The position numbers and the translations under genes were made by a program. From contig NZ_JBMNUS010000003.1 of assembly GCF_050946405.1 (NCBI RefSeq), positions 248,001 to 312,000 of the forward strand: 64,000 bases of DNA. The letters run 5' to 3'. Of the stretch, positions 53,685 through 64,000 are shown one piece after another. Position 1 is the first letter of the stretch. Each line of letters begins with the position of its first letter. The stretch comes from Pseudochelatococcus sp050946405. GTDB taxonomy: Bacteria > Pseudomonadota > Alphaproteobacteria > Rhizobiales > Beijerinckiaceae. Below the pieces are notes generated by a model. That model worked only from the letters and a program-made list of their open reading frames with translations, did not search any database and had not been told where the DNA came from.

Positions 53685-55325
53685 TTACCTGTCGATCCAG
53701 GTATCGTAGGCGTTTTCCACGAGCTGATGGAACGGCCGGAAGCCGACCCCCTTGACGTGGGAAGCCGCGGCGATCTGGTCCTCGGAGATGTAGAGAGGCA
53801 GGGAATAGGCGTTTTCGAGCAGCACATGGCGCTGCAACTTCGCATAAAGCTCGAAGCGCTTCTTCAGGTCCTGAATGGCGGCCGCTTCGAGCAGCCATTG
53901 CGTCTGCTCGGGCGTCGCCGTGCCGTTGAAGTTGTTGCGGCCGCCCCTGTCGAGCGGCAGGTAGTGGATTTCGAGTCCGTAGCCGTCGCCGGCCGTGTTG
54001 GAATTGCCGATCAGCGTGAAGGCGCCCTTCTTGCGCCGCTCGGAATGCGTGCCTGAATCGACATAGGCGATGCGCAGGTCGATGCCCGCGTTCTGCCGCG
54101 CCTGGGCTTGCAGGGCGAGCAGCAGCACGTCGCGCTGGTCGCGCAGCACGCTCTGGCTCTGCACGACGTCGAGCGTCAGCCTCTGGCCGTCCTTCTTGCG
54201 GATGCCATCGGCGTCGCGCTCCGTCCAGCCGGCCTCGTCGAGCAGCTTGTTGGCGAGCGCCGGATCGTTGCCGTAGGTGTTCTCGATGCCGGCGTCGTAG
54301 AAAAGCGTATCGATGGGCGTGTTGAGCCCCCACGCGCGGGTGCGATGGCCGCGATAGACGGATTTGAGCACCGTATCGATGTCCAGCGCCGCGACCAGCG
54401 CTTTTCTGATGCGGATATCGGAGCCGATGCCGCTGGCGACGTTGAAGTAGAGCGTGAAGGGCGTGCCGCCGTTCAGCGCCGTCAGATAGATGTAGTCCGC
54501 CGTATCCTTGAACAGCTCCGCGTCGTTGCCGGAGATGCCCTCGATGGCGTCCACCTGCCCCGAGGTGAGCGCGCCGACGCGCACCGACGATTCCGGCAGG
54601 AAGCGGTAAGTCACGCTGTCCAGATAGGCCGGCCCCTGATGGGCGGCGTTGTCCGGCGCCCAGTTGTAATCCGGGTTCTTCCGGTAGGTGATTTCCTGCC
54701 CCTTGACGTATTTGTCGAGGATGAACGGCCCGGTGCCGGCGATTTCCGGCCCGCCCGCCTTCAGGTTGGGCGCCTTGAAGGCCGCCGGCGAGATGAATTC
54801 GAGCGCCGTCGCGAAAAACAGGAAGGGCGCATAAGGCTCCTTGAGTTTCAGCTCGACGGTGTGATCGTCGATGGCGCGCGCGCTTTCCAGATAGCGGATC
54901 GGGCCGGTGCTGAGCGCCGCCGTATATTCCACTTTCGCCGCCTCGGTGAAGTTCAGCGCGACGGCTTCGGCGTTGAAGGGCTGGCCGTCGGTGAACTTCA
55001 CGTCCTTGCGCAGGGTGAAGGTGTAGGTCTTGCCGTCGTCCGACACCGTATAGCCGGTGGCGAGCCACGGCACGTAATCGCCTTCCTTCGTGCGCGACAG
55101 CAGCGGCTCGTAGACGTTCCTGATCAGCAGCTTCGTCTTGGCGAGGTTGTGAATGTGCGGGTTAAGCGTCGTCGGCTCGTTCTCGAGCCCCCACGTCAGG
55201 GAGCCGCCCGGCACGGGTTTCTTCTCCGGCTGCTGCGCCGCGGCCGGCCATGCGCCGAGCGCGGAGGCGAGCATCGCGAGAGTGCCGATGCGGCCAAGCG
55301 TCCTGCGGTCGAGAACGATCGTCAT
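53685..55325 (-). CDS. ABC transporter family-5 solute-binding protein (1)
   Basis: 546-aa periplasmic binding protein (SBP_bac_5; Dpp/Opp type). A signal peptide (IGTLAMLASALGAWPAAAQ) leads to GGSLTWGLENEPTTLNPH, NVYEPLLSR, DGKTYTFTLRKDVKFTDGQPFNAEAV and IAGTGPFILDKYVKGQEITY. It is last in the six-gene minus-strand operon that encodes a complete importer. It is a close paralogue of the partial gene at 62991, on the other strand. The ligand cannot be deduced; neighbours suggest a thio- or amino-acid conjugate. Confidence 0.92.
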   Translation of the reverse strand: MTIVLDRRTLGRIGTLAMLASALGAWPAAAQQPEKKPVPGGSLTWGLENEPTTLNPHIHNLAKTKLLIRNVYEPLLSRTKEGDYVPWLATGYTVSDDGKTYTFTLRKDVKFTDGQPFNAEAVALNFTEAAKVEYTAALSTGPIRYLESARAIDDHTVELKLKEPYAPFLFFATALEFISPAAFKAPNLKAGGPEIAGTGPFILDKYVKGQEITYRKNPDYNWAPDNAAHQGPAYLDSVTYRFLPESSVRVGALTSGQVDAIEGISGNDAELFKDTADYIYLTALNGGTPFTLYFNVASGIGSDIRIRKALVAALDIDTVLKSVYRGHRTRAWGLNTPIDTLFYDAGIENTYGNDPALANKLLDEAGWTERDADGIRKKDGQRLTLDVVQSQSVLRDQRDVLLLALQAQARQNAGIDLRIAYVDSGTHSERRKKGAFTLIGNSNTAGDGYGLEIHYLPLDRGGRNNFNGTATPEQTQWLLEAAAIQDLKKRFELYAKLQRHVLLENAYSLPLYISEDQIAAASHVKGVGFRPFHQLVENAYDTWIDR

Positions 55326-55370
55326 GATGAGGATATCCCGTCGTTGCGTTGATGGATGGGGTTGACGAAA

Positions 55371-56687
55371 TCAGGAAGCGGCCCGGAGCGCCGCCGCGTC
55401 CGCCTTGCGGGCCGCGCCGAGGCCCAGATGTCCGCGCAGGGTCGTGCCGGCGTAGTCCTTGCGGAAGACGCCGCGCTCCTGCAACAGCGGCACAACCTTG
55501 TCGACGAACGAGTCGAACCCGCCCGGAATGAGATGGGGAACGAGGATGAAGCCGTCCGAAGCGTCGGCCTGCACGTAGCGGTCGATTTCCCGCGCCACGG
55601 TGTCCGGCGTGCCGATGAACCATTGCCGGTCCGTCACCCGGATGATGAGATCGCGGATGCTCAGCTTGTCGCGCTCCGCGATCTCGCGCCACTCGCGCGC
55701 CGCGGCGAGCACGTCGTCGTGCTGGCGGGTGCGTCCGCGCGCCAGTTTATGGTCCGACACGTCCGGGTCGACCTCCGGCAGCGGCCCGTCGGGATCGTAG
55801 GCGGAGAGATCGCGGTTCCAGAGCTGCTCCAGCAGGACGATGGCGTTTTTCGGGCCGACCTGCTGCAAGCGGATCGCCCGGTGCTTCTCGCGCGCTTCCT
55901 CCTCCGTGTCGCCCAGCACGAAGGCCGCGCCGGGCAGGATCTTCAGATCGTCCGGCTTGCGTCCGTATTTCGCCAGCCGCGCCTTCACATCCGCGTAGAA
56001 CGCCTGCCCGTCCTCCAGCGTGCCGTGGCGCGAGAAGATGGCGTCCGCGTGGCTTGCCGCGAACTCGCGCCCGGCGTCGGAATCGCCCGCCTGAAGGATC
56101 ACCGGATGCCCCTGCGGCAGCGCGGGCAGCGCGACATGGCCGTGGACGTCGAAATGCCTGGTCGTCACGTCGAGACGGCCGTCGCCTCCCGCCGCGTCCC
56201 ACAAGGCGCGGGAAGCGTCGATCAGTTGCGCCGCGCGCTCGTAGCGCTCGCCGTGGGGCAGGAAGTCGTCGCGCCGGAAGTTCGCGCCGGTGAACGCACC
56301 GGGCGAGGTGACGACATTCCATGCCGCGCGGCCGTTCGACAGAATGTCGAGCGTCGCGAGCTGGCGCGCCAGCGCGTAGGGCTCGTTGAAGGTGGTCGTC
56401 AGGGTGCCCGCGAGGCCGATGTGCCGCGTGACGCCCGCCAGCGCCGCGAGCACCGCGAGCGTGTTCGGACGGCCGACGACATCGAGCTCGTGCAGCTTGC
56501 CCTTCTGCTCGCGCACGCGCAATCCTTCGGCGAGGAAGATGAAATCGAGCTTTCCCCGCTCCGCCGCCTGCGCGAAATGCCGGAAGGACGAGAAGTCTAT
56601 CTGGCTTCCCGCCTCCGGATCGCTCCAGACCGTCTGATTGTTCACGCCGGGAAAATGCGCCGCGAGGATGACCTGTTTCAATGACAT
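55371..56687 (-). CDS. NtaA/SnaA/DszA-type FMN-dependent monooxygenase (4)
   Basis: 438 aa. Near-duplicate of the + strand gene at 51093-52382: TLTTTFNEPYALARQLATLD, GRAAWNVVTSPGAFTGANF, RYERAAQLIDASRALWDAAG. It has a distinct short C-terminal extension (ARKADAAALRAAS). It is embedded in the transporter operon, 40 bp after the ATPase gene and 45 bp before the binding protein, which ties this enzyme type to the imported compound. Confidence 0.92.
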   Translation of the reverse strand: MSLKQVILAAHFPGVNNQTVWSDPEAGSQIDFSSFRHFAQAAERGKLDFIFLAEGLRVREQKGKLHELDVVGRPNTLAVLAALAGVTRHIGLAGTLTTTFNEPYALARQLATLDILSNGRAAWNVVTSPGAFTGANFRRDDFLPHGERYERAAQLIDASRALWDAAGGDGRLDVTTRHFDVHGHVALPALPQGHPVILQAGDSDAGREFAASHADAIFSRHGTLEDGQAFYADVKARLAKYGRKPDDLKILPGAAFVLGDTEEEAREKHRAIRLQQVGPKNAIVLLEQLWNRDLSAYDPDGPLPEVDPDVSDHKLARGRTRQHDDVLAAAREWREIAERDKLSIRDLIIRVTDRQWFIGTPDTVAREIDRYVQADASDGFILVPHLIPGGFDSFVDKVVPLLQERGVFRKDYAGTTLRGHLGLGAARKADAAALRAAS

Positions 56688-56727
56688 GGCGGTTTCCTGT
56701 TTTCGTTTCCGAAGGCCTTGCCGGCGG

Positions 56728-58421
<1,694 letters not shown>

Positions 58422-58425
<4 letters not shown>

Positions 58426-59297
58426 GCGCGCCCTCCCCGGTCCTGAAGATGGCGGGCGACGCGGTTGGCGGCGAGCACGGAAGCGACGACGACGAGGCCG
58501 GGCAACGTCGTGTACCACCACGCCACGGCGATGAAGTTGCGCCCCTCGGCGATCAGAAGCCCCCATTCGGGTTGCGGCGGCGGCGTGCCGAAGCCCAGGA
58601 AGCTCAAGGCCGCGATGTCGAGAACCGCCGCGCCGAATTCGAGCGCCGCGAGCGCCAGGATCGGCCCCAGCGCATGCGGCAGGATGTGGTGCCACACGAC
58701 GCCGAGCCGGCTCACGCCGCAGGTTTCGGCCGCCTCCACGAACAGGCTGACGCGCCAGCGCAGCACCTCGCCGCGCGTCAGGCGCGCGAAGGTGGCCACC
58801 GACGACATGCCGACCGCGATGGCGATGTTGACGATGCTGAAGCCCAGAACGGTGACGATCGCCATCGACAGCAGCAGCGAGGGAATCGCCATCAGCACAT
58901 CGGTGAGCCGCATCAGCACGGCGTCGACCCGTCCGCCGAGAAAGCCCGCCGTTACCCCCACCGCGCCGCCGACGACGAAGGCGATGAGCACGGCGAGCGC
59001 CGTGGCCTGAAGGGTGATGGCCGAGCCGTAGACGGTGCGCGTGAAGATGTCGCGTCCCAGATGGTCGGTGCCGAACCAGTATTCGGCCGAAGGAGGCAGC
59101 AGCGCGTCGCGCGGAATGCCCCGGATGGGATCGCGGGAGGTGAACAGCTCCGGCGCGATCGCCCATGAAAGCACGGTGGCGAGCACGAGCACGCTCAACA
59201 GCAACACCGGCTGAAAGCGGAACCGCCCGATGCGCAGGCGTCCGGCTCTCGCCGGTCCGTCGGTTTCCGCTTCCCGGCCGAGCAGCAGATCGGTCAT
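58422..59297 (-). CDS. ABC importer permease, DppC/OppC type
   Basis: 291 aa. N-terminal membrane helix (PVLLLSVLVLATVLSWAIAP), then the DppC signature YWFGTDHLGRDIFTRTVYGS, and the EAA loop (EAAETCGVSRLGVVWHHILPHALGPI). It pairs with the permease upstream. It overlaps both neighbours by 4 bp (ATGA), so the importer genes are translationally coupled. Confidence 0.94.
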
Positions 59298-60244
59298 GCC
59301 GCACCTCCGCTTTTCAGGTGGCGAATGCGCGGATCGAGAACCGGGTAAAGCAGGTCCACCAGCAGATTTACCGCCACGAACACGATCGCCGCCAGCACGA
59401 CGACGCCCTGGACGACCGGAATGTCCTGCGTATGCACGGCGCCCTCTGCAAGCCGCCCGATGCCGTCGCGCGAAAACACCGTTTCGGTGACGACGGAACC
59501 GGCAAGCAGGTTGCCGGTCAGCACGCCGGTGAGGCTGAGCACGGGAATCGCCGCATTGGGCAGAACATGCACGAACAGCAGGCGCAGGCGCGTCAGCCCC
59601 CGCGAGCGGATCGCGTCGATGAACGGCTGCCGCCATACCCCTTGCAGGGAGCGCGCCAGCACCTGCGCGAGCTTCGCGCCCGTGGGAACGGACAGCGTGA
59701 TCGCCGGCAGCACGAGCGATCGCCAGCCGTCGTTGCCGATGGCCGGGAATAGCGGCAGGTTGAACGAAAACGCCTGCAACAGCAGCAGGCCGATCCAGAA
59801 TGTCGGCAGGGAGACCCCGACCGAGGGCAGCGAGAACAGCAGCGACTGCCAGCGGGCGCTTCGCGCGACGCTCGCCGCCAGCGCCAGCCCGACGCCGACA
59901 ACGACCGACAGGATGAGCGAGATGGCGGCGAGCAGGGCCGTTTGCGGCACGGCCTCCGCCAGCAGCGCCACCACCGGCTTGCCGCTCTGGATCGAGTTGC
60001 CGAGATCGAACGCCACGGCGCGCGACAAGGCATGCGCGTATTGCATGAGGAAAGGCTGATCGAGAAAATATTCGGCGCGCAGCAGATCGATCTGCGCCTG
60101 GTCCACCATGCTCTGCTCGCCCTTGTTGAGCATGATCGTCACCGGATCGCTCGGCAGGACGTAGAGGATCAGGAAGGATACCGAGAAGGCGGCCCAAAGC
60201 ACGAAAAGCGCCTGTCCCAACCGTCTGGCGATGTAGAAAGCCAT
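59294..60244 (-). CDS. ABC importer permease, DppB/OppB type
   Basis: 316 aa. Standard DppB start (MAFYIARRLGQALFVLWAAF, then FLILYVLPSDPV), DLGNSIQSGKPV, and the EAA-type loop FIDAIRSRGLTRLRLLFVHVLPNAAIPV. Six predicted membrane helices. It lies 67 bp after the binding-protein gene at 60312. Confidence 0.94.
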   Translation of the reverse strand: MAFYIARRLGQALFVLWAAFSVSFLILYVLPSDPVTIMLNKGEQSMVDQAQIDLLRAEYFLDQPFLMQYAHALSRAVAFDLGNSIQSGKPVVALLAEAVPQTALLAAISLILSVVVGVGLALAASVARSARWQSLLFSLPSVGVSLPTFWIGLLLLQAFSFNLPLFPAIGNDGWRSLVLPAITLSVPTGAKLAQVLARSLQGVWRQPFIDAIRSRGLTRLRLLFVHVLPNAAIPVLSLTGVLTGNLLAGSVVTETVFSRDGIGRLAEGAVHTQDIPVVQGVVVLAAIVFVAVNLLVDLLYPVLDPRIRHLKSGGAA

Positions 60245-60311
60245 ATGACACCCGTCTCCTTGCCCTCTTCCGCCCGCAGGCGGACGGAAGAGGAAGCGTC
60301 GTCATGGAAGG

Positions 60312-61904
60312 TCAGCGCGCGATCCAGGTATCGTAGAATTGCAGGCGCGAGGACGCCTCGAAGTGAAGGCCGTGGATGTTCTTGCCCGTCGCGATCACCG
60401 TCGTCAGCTCGACGAGCGGGATCGAATGCCCCTCGCGCACCAGGATGTCGCTGGCGCGGGCAATGAGGTCGCGGCGCGTCCCTGTGTCCAGCGTGGCGCT
60501 CGATTGCGTCAGCAGGTCGTCCACCTCGCCCGGCGCGCGGGCATTCACGTTGCGGCCGGTCGCCACGAAGACGGTGCGCAACACGTCGGGGTCGGCGCGC
60601 GTCAGGTTGTAGAACTGGAACGCGAACTGCTTCGACGCCTGGATGGCGTTCACCTGGCTGATGGTGCTCCTGTCCAGTTGCAGGTCGATGCCGACGGCGC
60701 GCAATTGCTGCTGCACGAGTTCAAGGAACGGCGCATTCTGCCAGTACGTGAGCTTGAACGAGAGGGGCTTGCCGTCCCTGGCGCGAATGCCGTCCGCTCC
60801 CGGAACCCAGCCTGCCTCGTCGAGCAGCTTCTTCGCGCCCTCGGGATCGAAGACGAGATCGGCCGACTGGTCCTTGTAAAGCGGCGTGGTGCGCGCCAGC
60901 GCGCCGATCGCCGGGTTCTGGAACTTCGAGATGACGGCCCTCAGTTCCTCCCGGTTGACGGCTTTCGAGATCGCCACGCGCACCGCACGCTCGTCGGCGA
61001 TGGGCCGCGCCTCGTTCGGGAACAGGTTGTAGACCACGCCCGGATTGGGGCGCGCGAGAATCGGGAACTTCTGCGCCTCCAGCAGCCGCTCGTCCTGCGG
61101 CAGCACGCCGGTGTTCACGTCGATCTGCCCCGAGACGAGGCTGCCGATGCGCACGCCCGATTCGGGAATGATGCGGATGTGGATTCCCTCCAGCCACGCC
61201 TTGCCCGCATGCGTGGCCAGCGAGGACGGCCAGTTGTAATCGTCGCGGCGCGCGAGCCTCACGTGCTGGTTGTTCACGAACTCGGTCAGCGTGAACGGCC
61301 CGGTGCCGGCAAGCTTGCCCTGGCAGCGTTCCTCCGGCGACGTGCCGAGAGTCGATGCGGCGAAGAAGCCGAGGCTCATGGTCGAGGTGGCTTGCAGAAA
61401 CTGCGCGCTGGGTTGCTTGAAGCGGATGACGACGGTATCGGCCGCCGGAGTCTCGATGGACTCAAGACCGTTGAGATAGGTCGAGCCGAGCGAGGAGCGC
61501 GCGCCGAGCGCCACGATGCCCTCGAAATTCGCCTTGACGGCGGCGGCGTCGAAGGGCGTGCCGTCGCTGAACGTCACGCCGTCGCGCAGGCGGAAGGTGA
61601 ATTCGCGGCTGTCCGCGCTGACCGTCCATTCCTTTGCGAGCCACGGCACGATCTCGCCGGTCTCGGGGTGCTGGTCCGTCAGCGAGTCGGTGAGCTGGCG
61701 GCCGATGTTCAGCGCCGTGTTGTTGCCGACCTGCTGCGGGTCGACGCAATTGGGATCGCCCTCGAACGCCACGCGCAGGACGCCGCCTTCCTTCGGTTCG
61801 GGAGCCTGCGCCCATGCCGCGGGCGCGGCGAGGGCGATCATCGCGACGAAGCCGCCCGCCAGCCCCGCCCGGATGGCGGCGGGAACGGCCCTGCCCTCTT
61901 TCAT
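60312..61904 (-). CDS. ABC transporter family-5 solute-binding protein (2)
   Basis: 530 aa from the ATG at 61904 (GAGG upstream). Signal peptide AIRAGLAGGFVAMIALAAPAAWAQ, then a typical SBP_bac_5 body: GGVLRVAFEGDPNCVDPQQVG, DSREFTFRLRDGVTFSDGTPFDAAAV, LAGTGPFTLTEFVNNQHVRL, SGQIDVNTGVLPQDE. It is clearly different from the other two binding proteins, so it may have another ligand. First gene of the operon and therefore probably the importer's main receptor. Confidence 0.93.
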   Translation of the reverse strand: MKEGRAVPAAIRAGLAGGFVAMIALAAPAAWAQAPEPKEGGVLRVAFEGDPNCVDPQQVGNNTALNIGRQLTDSLTDQHPETGEIVPWLAKEWTVSADSREFTFRLRDGVTFSDGTPFDAAAVKANFEGIVALGARSSLGSTYLNGLESIETPAADTVVIRFKQPSAQFLQATSTMSLGFFAASTLGTSPEERCQGKLAGTGPFTLTEFVNNQHVRLARRDDYNWPSSLATHAGKAWLEGIHIRIIPESGVRIGSLVSGQIDVNTGVLPQDERLLEAQKFPILARPNPGVVYNLFPNEARPIADERAVRVAISKAVNREELRAVISKFQNPAIGALARTTPLYKDQSADLVFDPEGAKKLLDEAGWVPGADGIRARDGKPLSFKLTYWQNAPFLELVQQQLRAVGIDLQLDRSTISQVNAIQASKQFAFQFYNLTRADPDVLRTVFVATGRNVNARAPGEVDDLLTQSSATLDTGTRRDLIARASDILVREGHSIPLVELTTVIATGKNIHGLHFEASSRLQFYDTWIAR

Positions 61905-62008
61905 TCTCGTCCTCGTCGTGCCGCCGACGGCAGCGTCCGGGCCAACTCTGTCCAGCATTGAGATCCTCGATTGTCAACGCGCCGCGCGCGCACGGATGAT
62001 CGACGGTC

Positions 62009-62037
62009 AGGCTAGAAGCCCGATCTTCGGATGTCAA
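62009..62037 (-). promoter_or_regulatory. Candidate promoter of the ABC importer operon
   Basis: On the minus strand TTGACA (62037-62032), 17-bp spacer, TAGCCT (62014-62009), giving a ~100-nt leader to the binding-protein ATG. The 340-bp divergent gap (61905-62244) also holds an AT-rich stretch near 62036-62066. A second TTGACA (62140-62145) on the + strand faces the GNAT gene, but without a well-spaced -10. Confidence 0.55.
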
Positions 62038-62244
62038 TAAAATCCATAGATTTAATTATTTATGTTGAAGGCGCCCCGCCGCGCCTGCTGCCGCCCGTTG
62101 CCGGCCAGGGGATTGCACCCGCGCCTTGGAAAAAGGGGCTTGACAAGAGACGGTCGCATAGAAAGTCTATTATGTCTGTCAATTAAGTTTTGTTTTGTGG
62201 CGGTGCGAGACGACAGGTCTCGATCGCGATCAGGGGAGCTGTGA

Positions 62245-62889
62245 ATGAGTGCCGGCGCGGTTGATGTATCGACGCGGGATCATGTTGCCATCGATGCGGG
62301 AGCGCGCGGGCAGGCGCCCGCTCCCTCGCGGGAGGATATTCGCATCGCGACGGCGGAAGACGCGCCGGAATTGCTGGAGCTGTTGCACGCCGCCTATGGA
62401 CCCATCCGTGAGCTGGGCATCCGCTTCACCGCCGCCACGGCCGATCTTCAGCAGGTGGAGCAGGTCGTCCGGCGGCATACGACCTTCGTGCTCCGGCGCG
62501 ACGGCGCGATCGCGGGCACGGTGTCGGTGCGTTTTCCGTGGGCGGGCGGCGACACCCACATCACGAGCTATCCGTTCATTCACTGGTTCGCCGTCGCCCC
62601 GGCGCTGAAGCGGCAGTCCATCGGCGCGCGCATTCTCGACCATGCCGAAAACGCCTTCCTGCGCGACCAGATCAAGGCGCCCGCGGTTTATCTGGCGACG
62701 GCGACCCGTCATCCGTGGCTCGTCGGGCTGTATGAACGGCGCGGATACGAGGGCTTTTACAAGCACATCAGCAAGGGCGACGAAATCCTGTACCTGCGTC
62801 GGGTGCTGCATCCCGCGCTTTATGCGGCGCTCGACAGGGCCGAACACAAGCGTTTCGCGGATGCCGGGTCAACCGAGGGGCAATCGTGA
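62245..62889 (+). CDS. GNAT N-acetyltransferase
   Basis: 214 aa. AGGGGAG precedes the ATG. Core GNAT fold: IRIATAEDAPELLELLHAAYGP, beta strands FVLRRDGAIAGTVSVRF, the acetyl-CoA region FAVAPALKRQSIGARILDHAE and VYLATATRHPWLVGLYERRGYEGF. The N-terminal ~25 residues are a flexible lead. In Bacillus, related acetyltransferases (SnaB/YxeL, YtmI) N-acetylate cysteine S-conjugates before a YxeK/YtnJ-type monooxygenase acts. Such enzymes are encoded in this cluster, so that role is a reasonable inference. Confidence 0.88.
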   Translation: MSAGAVDVSTRDHVAIDAGARGQAPAPSREDIRIATAEDAPELLELLHAAYGPIRELGIRFTAATADLQQVEQVVRRHTTFVLRRDGAIAGTVSVRFPWAGGDTHITSYPFIHWFAVAPALKRQSIGARILDHAENAFLRDQIKAPAVYLATATRHPWLVGLYERRGYEGFYKHISKGDEILYLRRVLHPALYAALDRAEHKRFADAGSTEGQS

Positions 62890-62990
62890 GCGCGGCGCCG
62901 CGGCTTGACGGGCGATGTCCGCGCCGCCCGCGAACGCACTCCACCTATTCCTTCTCGACAGCATCATTTTCCTGAAAGGAACCAGACGAC

Positions 62991-64000
62991 ATGTCCCTGA
63001 GCATGACCCGCAAGAACTTCGTCGCGATGGCGGTCGGCGCCTCGCTCGCCCTTCTTGCCTCCGCTCCCGCGAGCGCCCGGGAGAAGACCCCCGTCAAGGG
63101 CGGATCGCTGACCTGGGGCGTGGAAACCGAGGCGGCCACGCTGAACCCGCATCTCAACGGGCAGGACAAGACCAAGCTTTACCTGCGCAACGTCTACGAG
63201 ACGCTGCTGGCGCGCACGGCCGACGGCGGCTATGTGCCGTGGCTGGCGACGGACTACAAGGTTTCGGAAGACGGCAAGACCTACACTTACACGCTGCGCG
63301 AGGGCGTGAAGTTCACCGACGGCGAGAAGCTGACGGCCGATGTCGTCGTGCAGAACTTCCTCAAGCTCAAGGATCCCGCCTACTCCCGCAGCACCAGCGC
63401 CGGGCCGGTGAAATGGCTCGCGGAGGCAAAGGCGCTCGACGAACGCACCGTGCAGCTCACGCTCTCGGATATCTATGCGCCGTTCCTCGATTTCTCCGCC
63501 GGCCTGGAAATCCTCTCGCCGAAGGCCTTCGCCTCCGAGCAGCTCAAGTCCGGCGGTCCCGAAATCGCGGGCACCGGGCCTTTCATCCTCAAGCGCTACG
63601 TCAAGGGGCAGGAACTGCACTACGTGCGCAATCCCGACTATAATTCGCCGCCCGCCAATGCCGCCAATCAGGGGCCGGCCTATCTCGACGAGGTGACTTA
63701 CCGCCTTCTGCCGGAATCGTCCGTGCGCACCGGCGCGCTGACTTCCGGCCAGGTCGACGTGATCGAGGGCATCTCGGGCAACGACGCCGCGCTGTTCGAG
63801 AACGACGGCGACTACACCTACCAGCATGCCCTCAACACCGGCACGCCCTATTCGCTGTTCCTGAACGTGGAATACGGGCCGACACAGGACGTGCGGGTAC
63901 GCAAGGCGCTGATCGCCTCCGTCGATGTCGATGCGATCCTCAAGTCGATCTATCGCGGCCACCGCACCCGCGCCTGGGGCATCACCTCGCCCATCGACGC
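62991..64000 (+). CDS. ABC transporter family-5 solute-binding protein (3), 3' end beyond window
   Basis: The first 336 codons of a third SBP_bac_5 gene; the rest lies outside. Starts MSLSMTRKNFVAMAVGASLA with cleavage near ASA-R, then GGSLTWGVETEAATLNPHLN, NVYETLLARTADGGYVPWLA, GKTYTYTLREGVKFTDG and IAGTGPFILKRYVKGQELHY. It is closely similar along its length to the minus-strand binding protein at 53685-55325 (also SIYRGHRTRAWG), so it is the second member of a duplicated pair. It lies 101 bp after the GNAT gene. Permeases probably follow downstream. Confidence 0.92.
   Translation, partial: MSLSMTRKNFVAMAVGASLALLASAPASAREKTPVKGGSLTWGVETEAATLNPHLNGQDKTKLYLRNVYETLLARTADGGYVPWLATDYKVSEDGKTYTYTLREGVKFTDGEKLTADVVVQNFLKLKDPAYSRSTSAGPVKWLAEAKALDERTVQLTLSDIYAPFLDFSAGLEILSPKAFASEQLKSGGPEIAGTGPFILKRYVKGQELHYVRNPDYNSPPANAANQGPAYLDEVTYRLLPESSVRTGALTSGQVDVIEGISGNDAALFENDGDYTYQHALNTGTPYSLFLNVEYGPTQDVRVRKALIASVDVDAILKSIYRGHRTRAWGITSPID

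Noticed and set aside
62915..63643. Open frame overlapping the third binding-protein gene
   Set aside because: It is out of frame with the clear SBP_bac_5 reading from 62991 and has no motif.

Overview
This 64 kb window is high-GC DNA from an alphaproteobacterium, most likely of the order Hyphomicrobiales (Rhizobiales). The evidence is gene content and order (surE-pcm-NlpD-like-DUF815 ATPase, tatABC next to serS, hfq-hflX, divK with DUF3572, clpS-clpA, an RF2 gene with a programmed frameshift, a phasin, DUF1489 next to lipB) and ~107-bp two-hairpin intergenic elements resembling rhizobial RIME elements. The genus cannot be fixed from the sequence.

Positions 1-35.5 kb are mostly conserved housekeeping genes. 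They cover protein repair and export (pcm, surE, tatABC), translation (serS, rpmG, prfB), RNA control (hfq, RNase E), GTP/NTP housekeeping (hflX, mazG), cell-cycle signalling (divK) and proteolysis (clpS-clpA). Cell-wall genes are an NlpD-like LytM protein, PBP1A, an AmiC-type amidase and a DD-carboxypeptidase with a SPOR domain. A phasin, lipB and a cysteine-free sirtuin complete the block. One low-GC-looking gene of unknown function (24933-25916) with its own terminator interrupts it.

A tRNA-Leu(GAG) at 35433-35517 marks the change to accessory genes. Next come a large unrecognised secreted protein (35782-38160), a small His/Cys-rich exported protein followed by a Tat-exported multicopper oxidase (38660-40595), and an iron-uptake cluster (40919-45978). 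That cluster holds a TonB-dependent siderophore receptor, a PiuC/YbiX-type Fe(II) dioxygenase, a Sel1-repeat protein and an FMN-dependent alpha-hydroxy-acid oxidase.

The last 18 kb (46017-64000, running off the window) forms one functional cluster. It has a D-cysteine desulfhydrase/ACC-deaminase-type PLP enzyme, five luciferase-like FMN monooxygenases (four of the NtaA/SnaA/DszA/YxeK type), an MFS exporter-like protein, a complete Dpp/Opp-type ABC importer (two permeases, one fused double ATPase), three family-5 solute-binding proteins and a GNAT acetyltransferase. My interpretation, by analogy with the Bacillus ytm and yxe operons, is scavenging of sulfur from organic S-conjugates or related compounds. 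No flavin reductase is encoded in the window. This cluster is the best candidate for an undescribed system.
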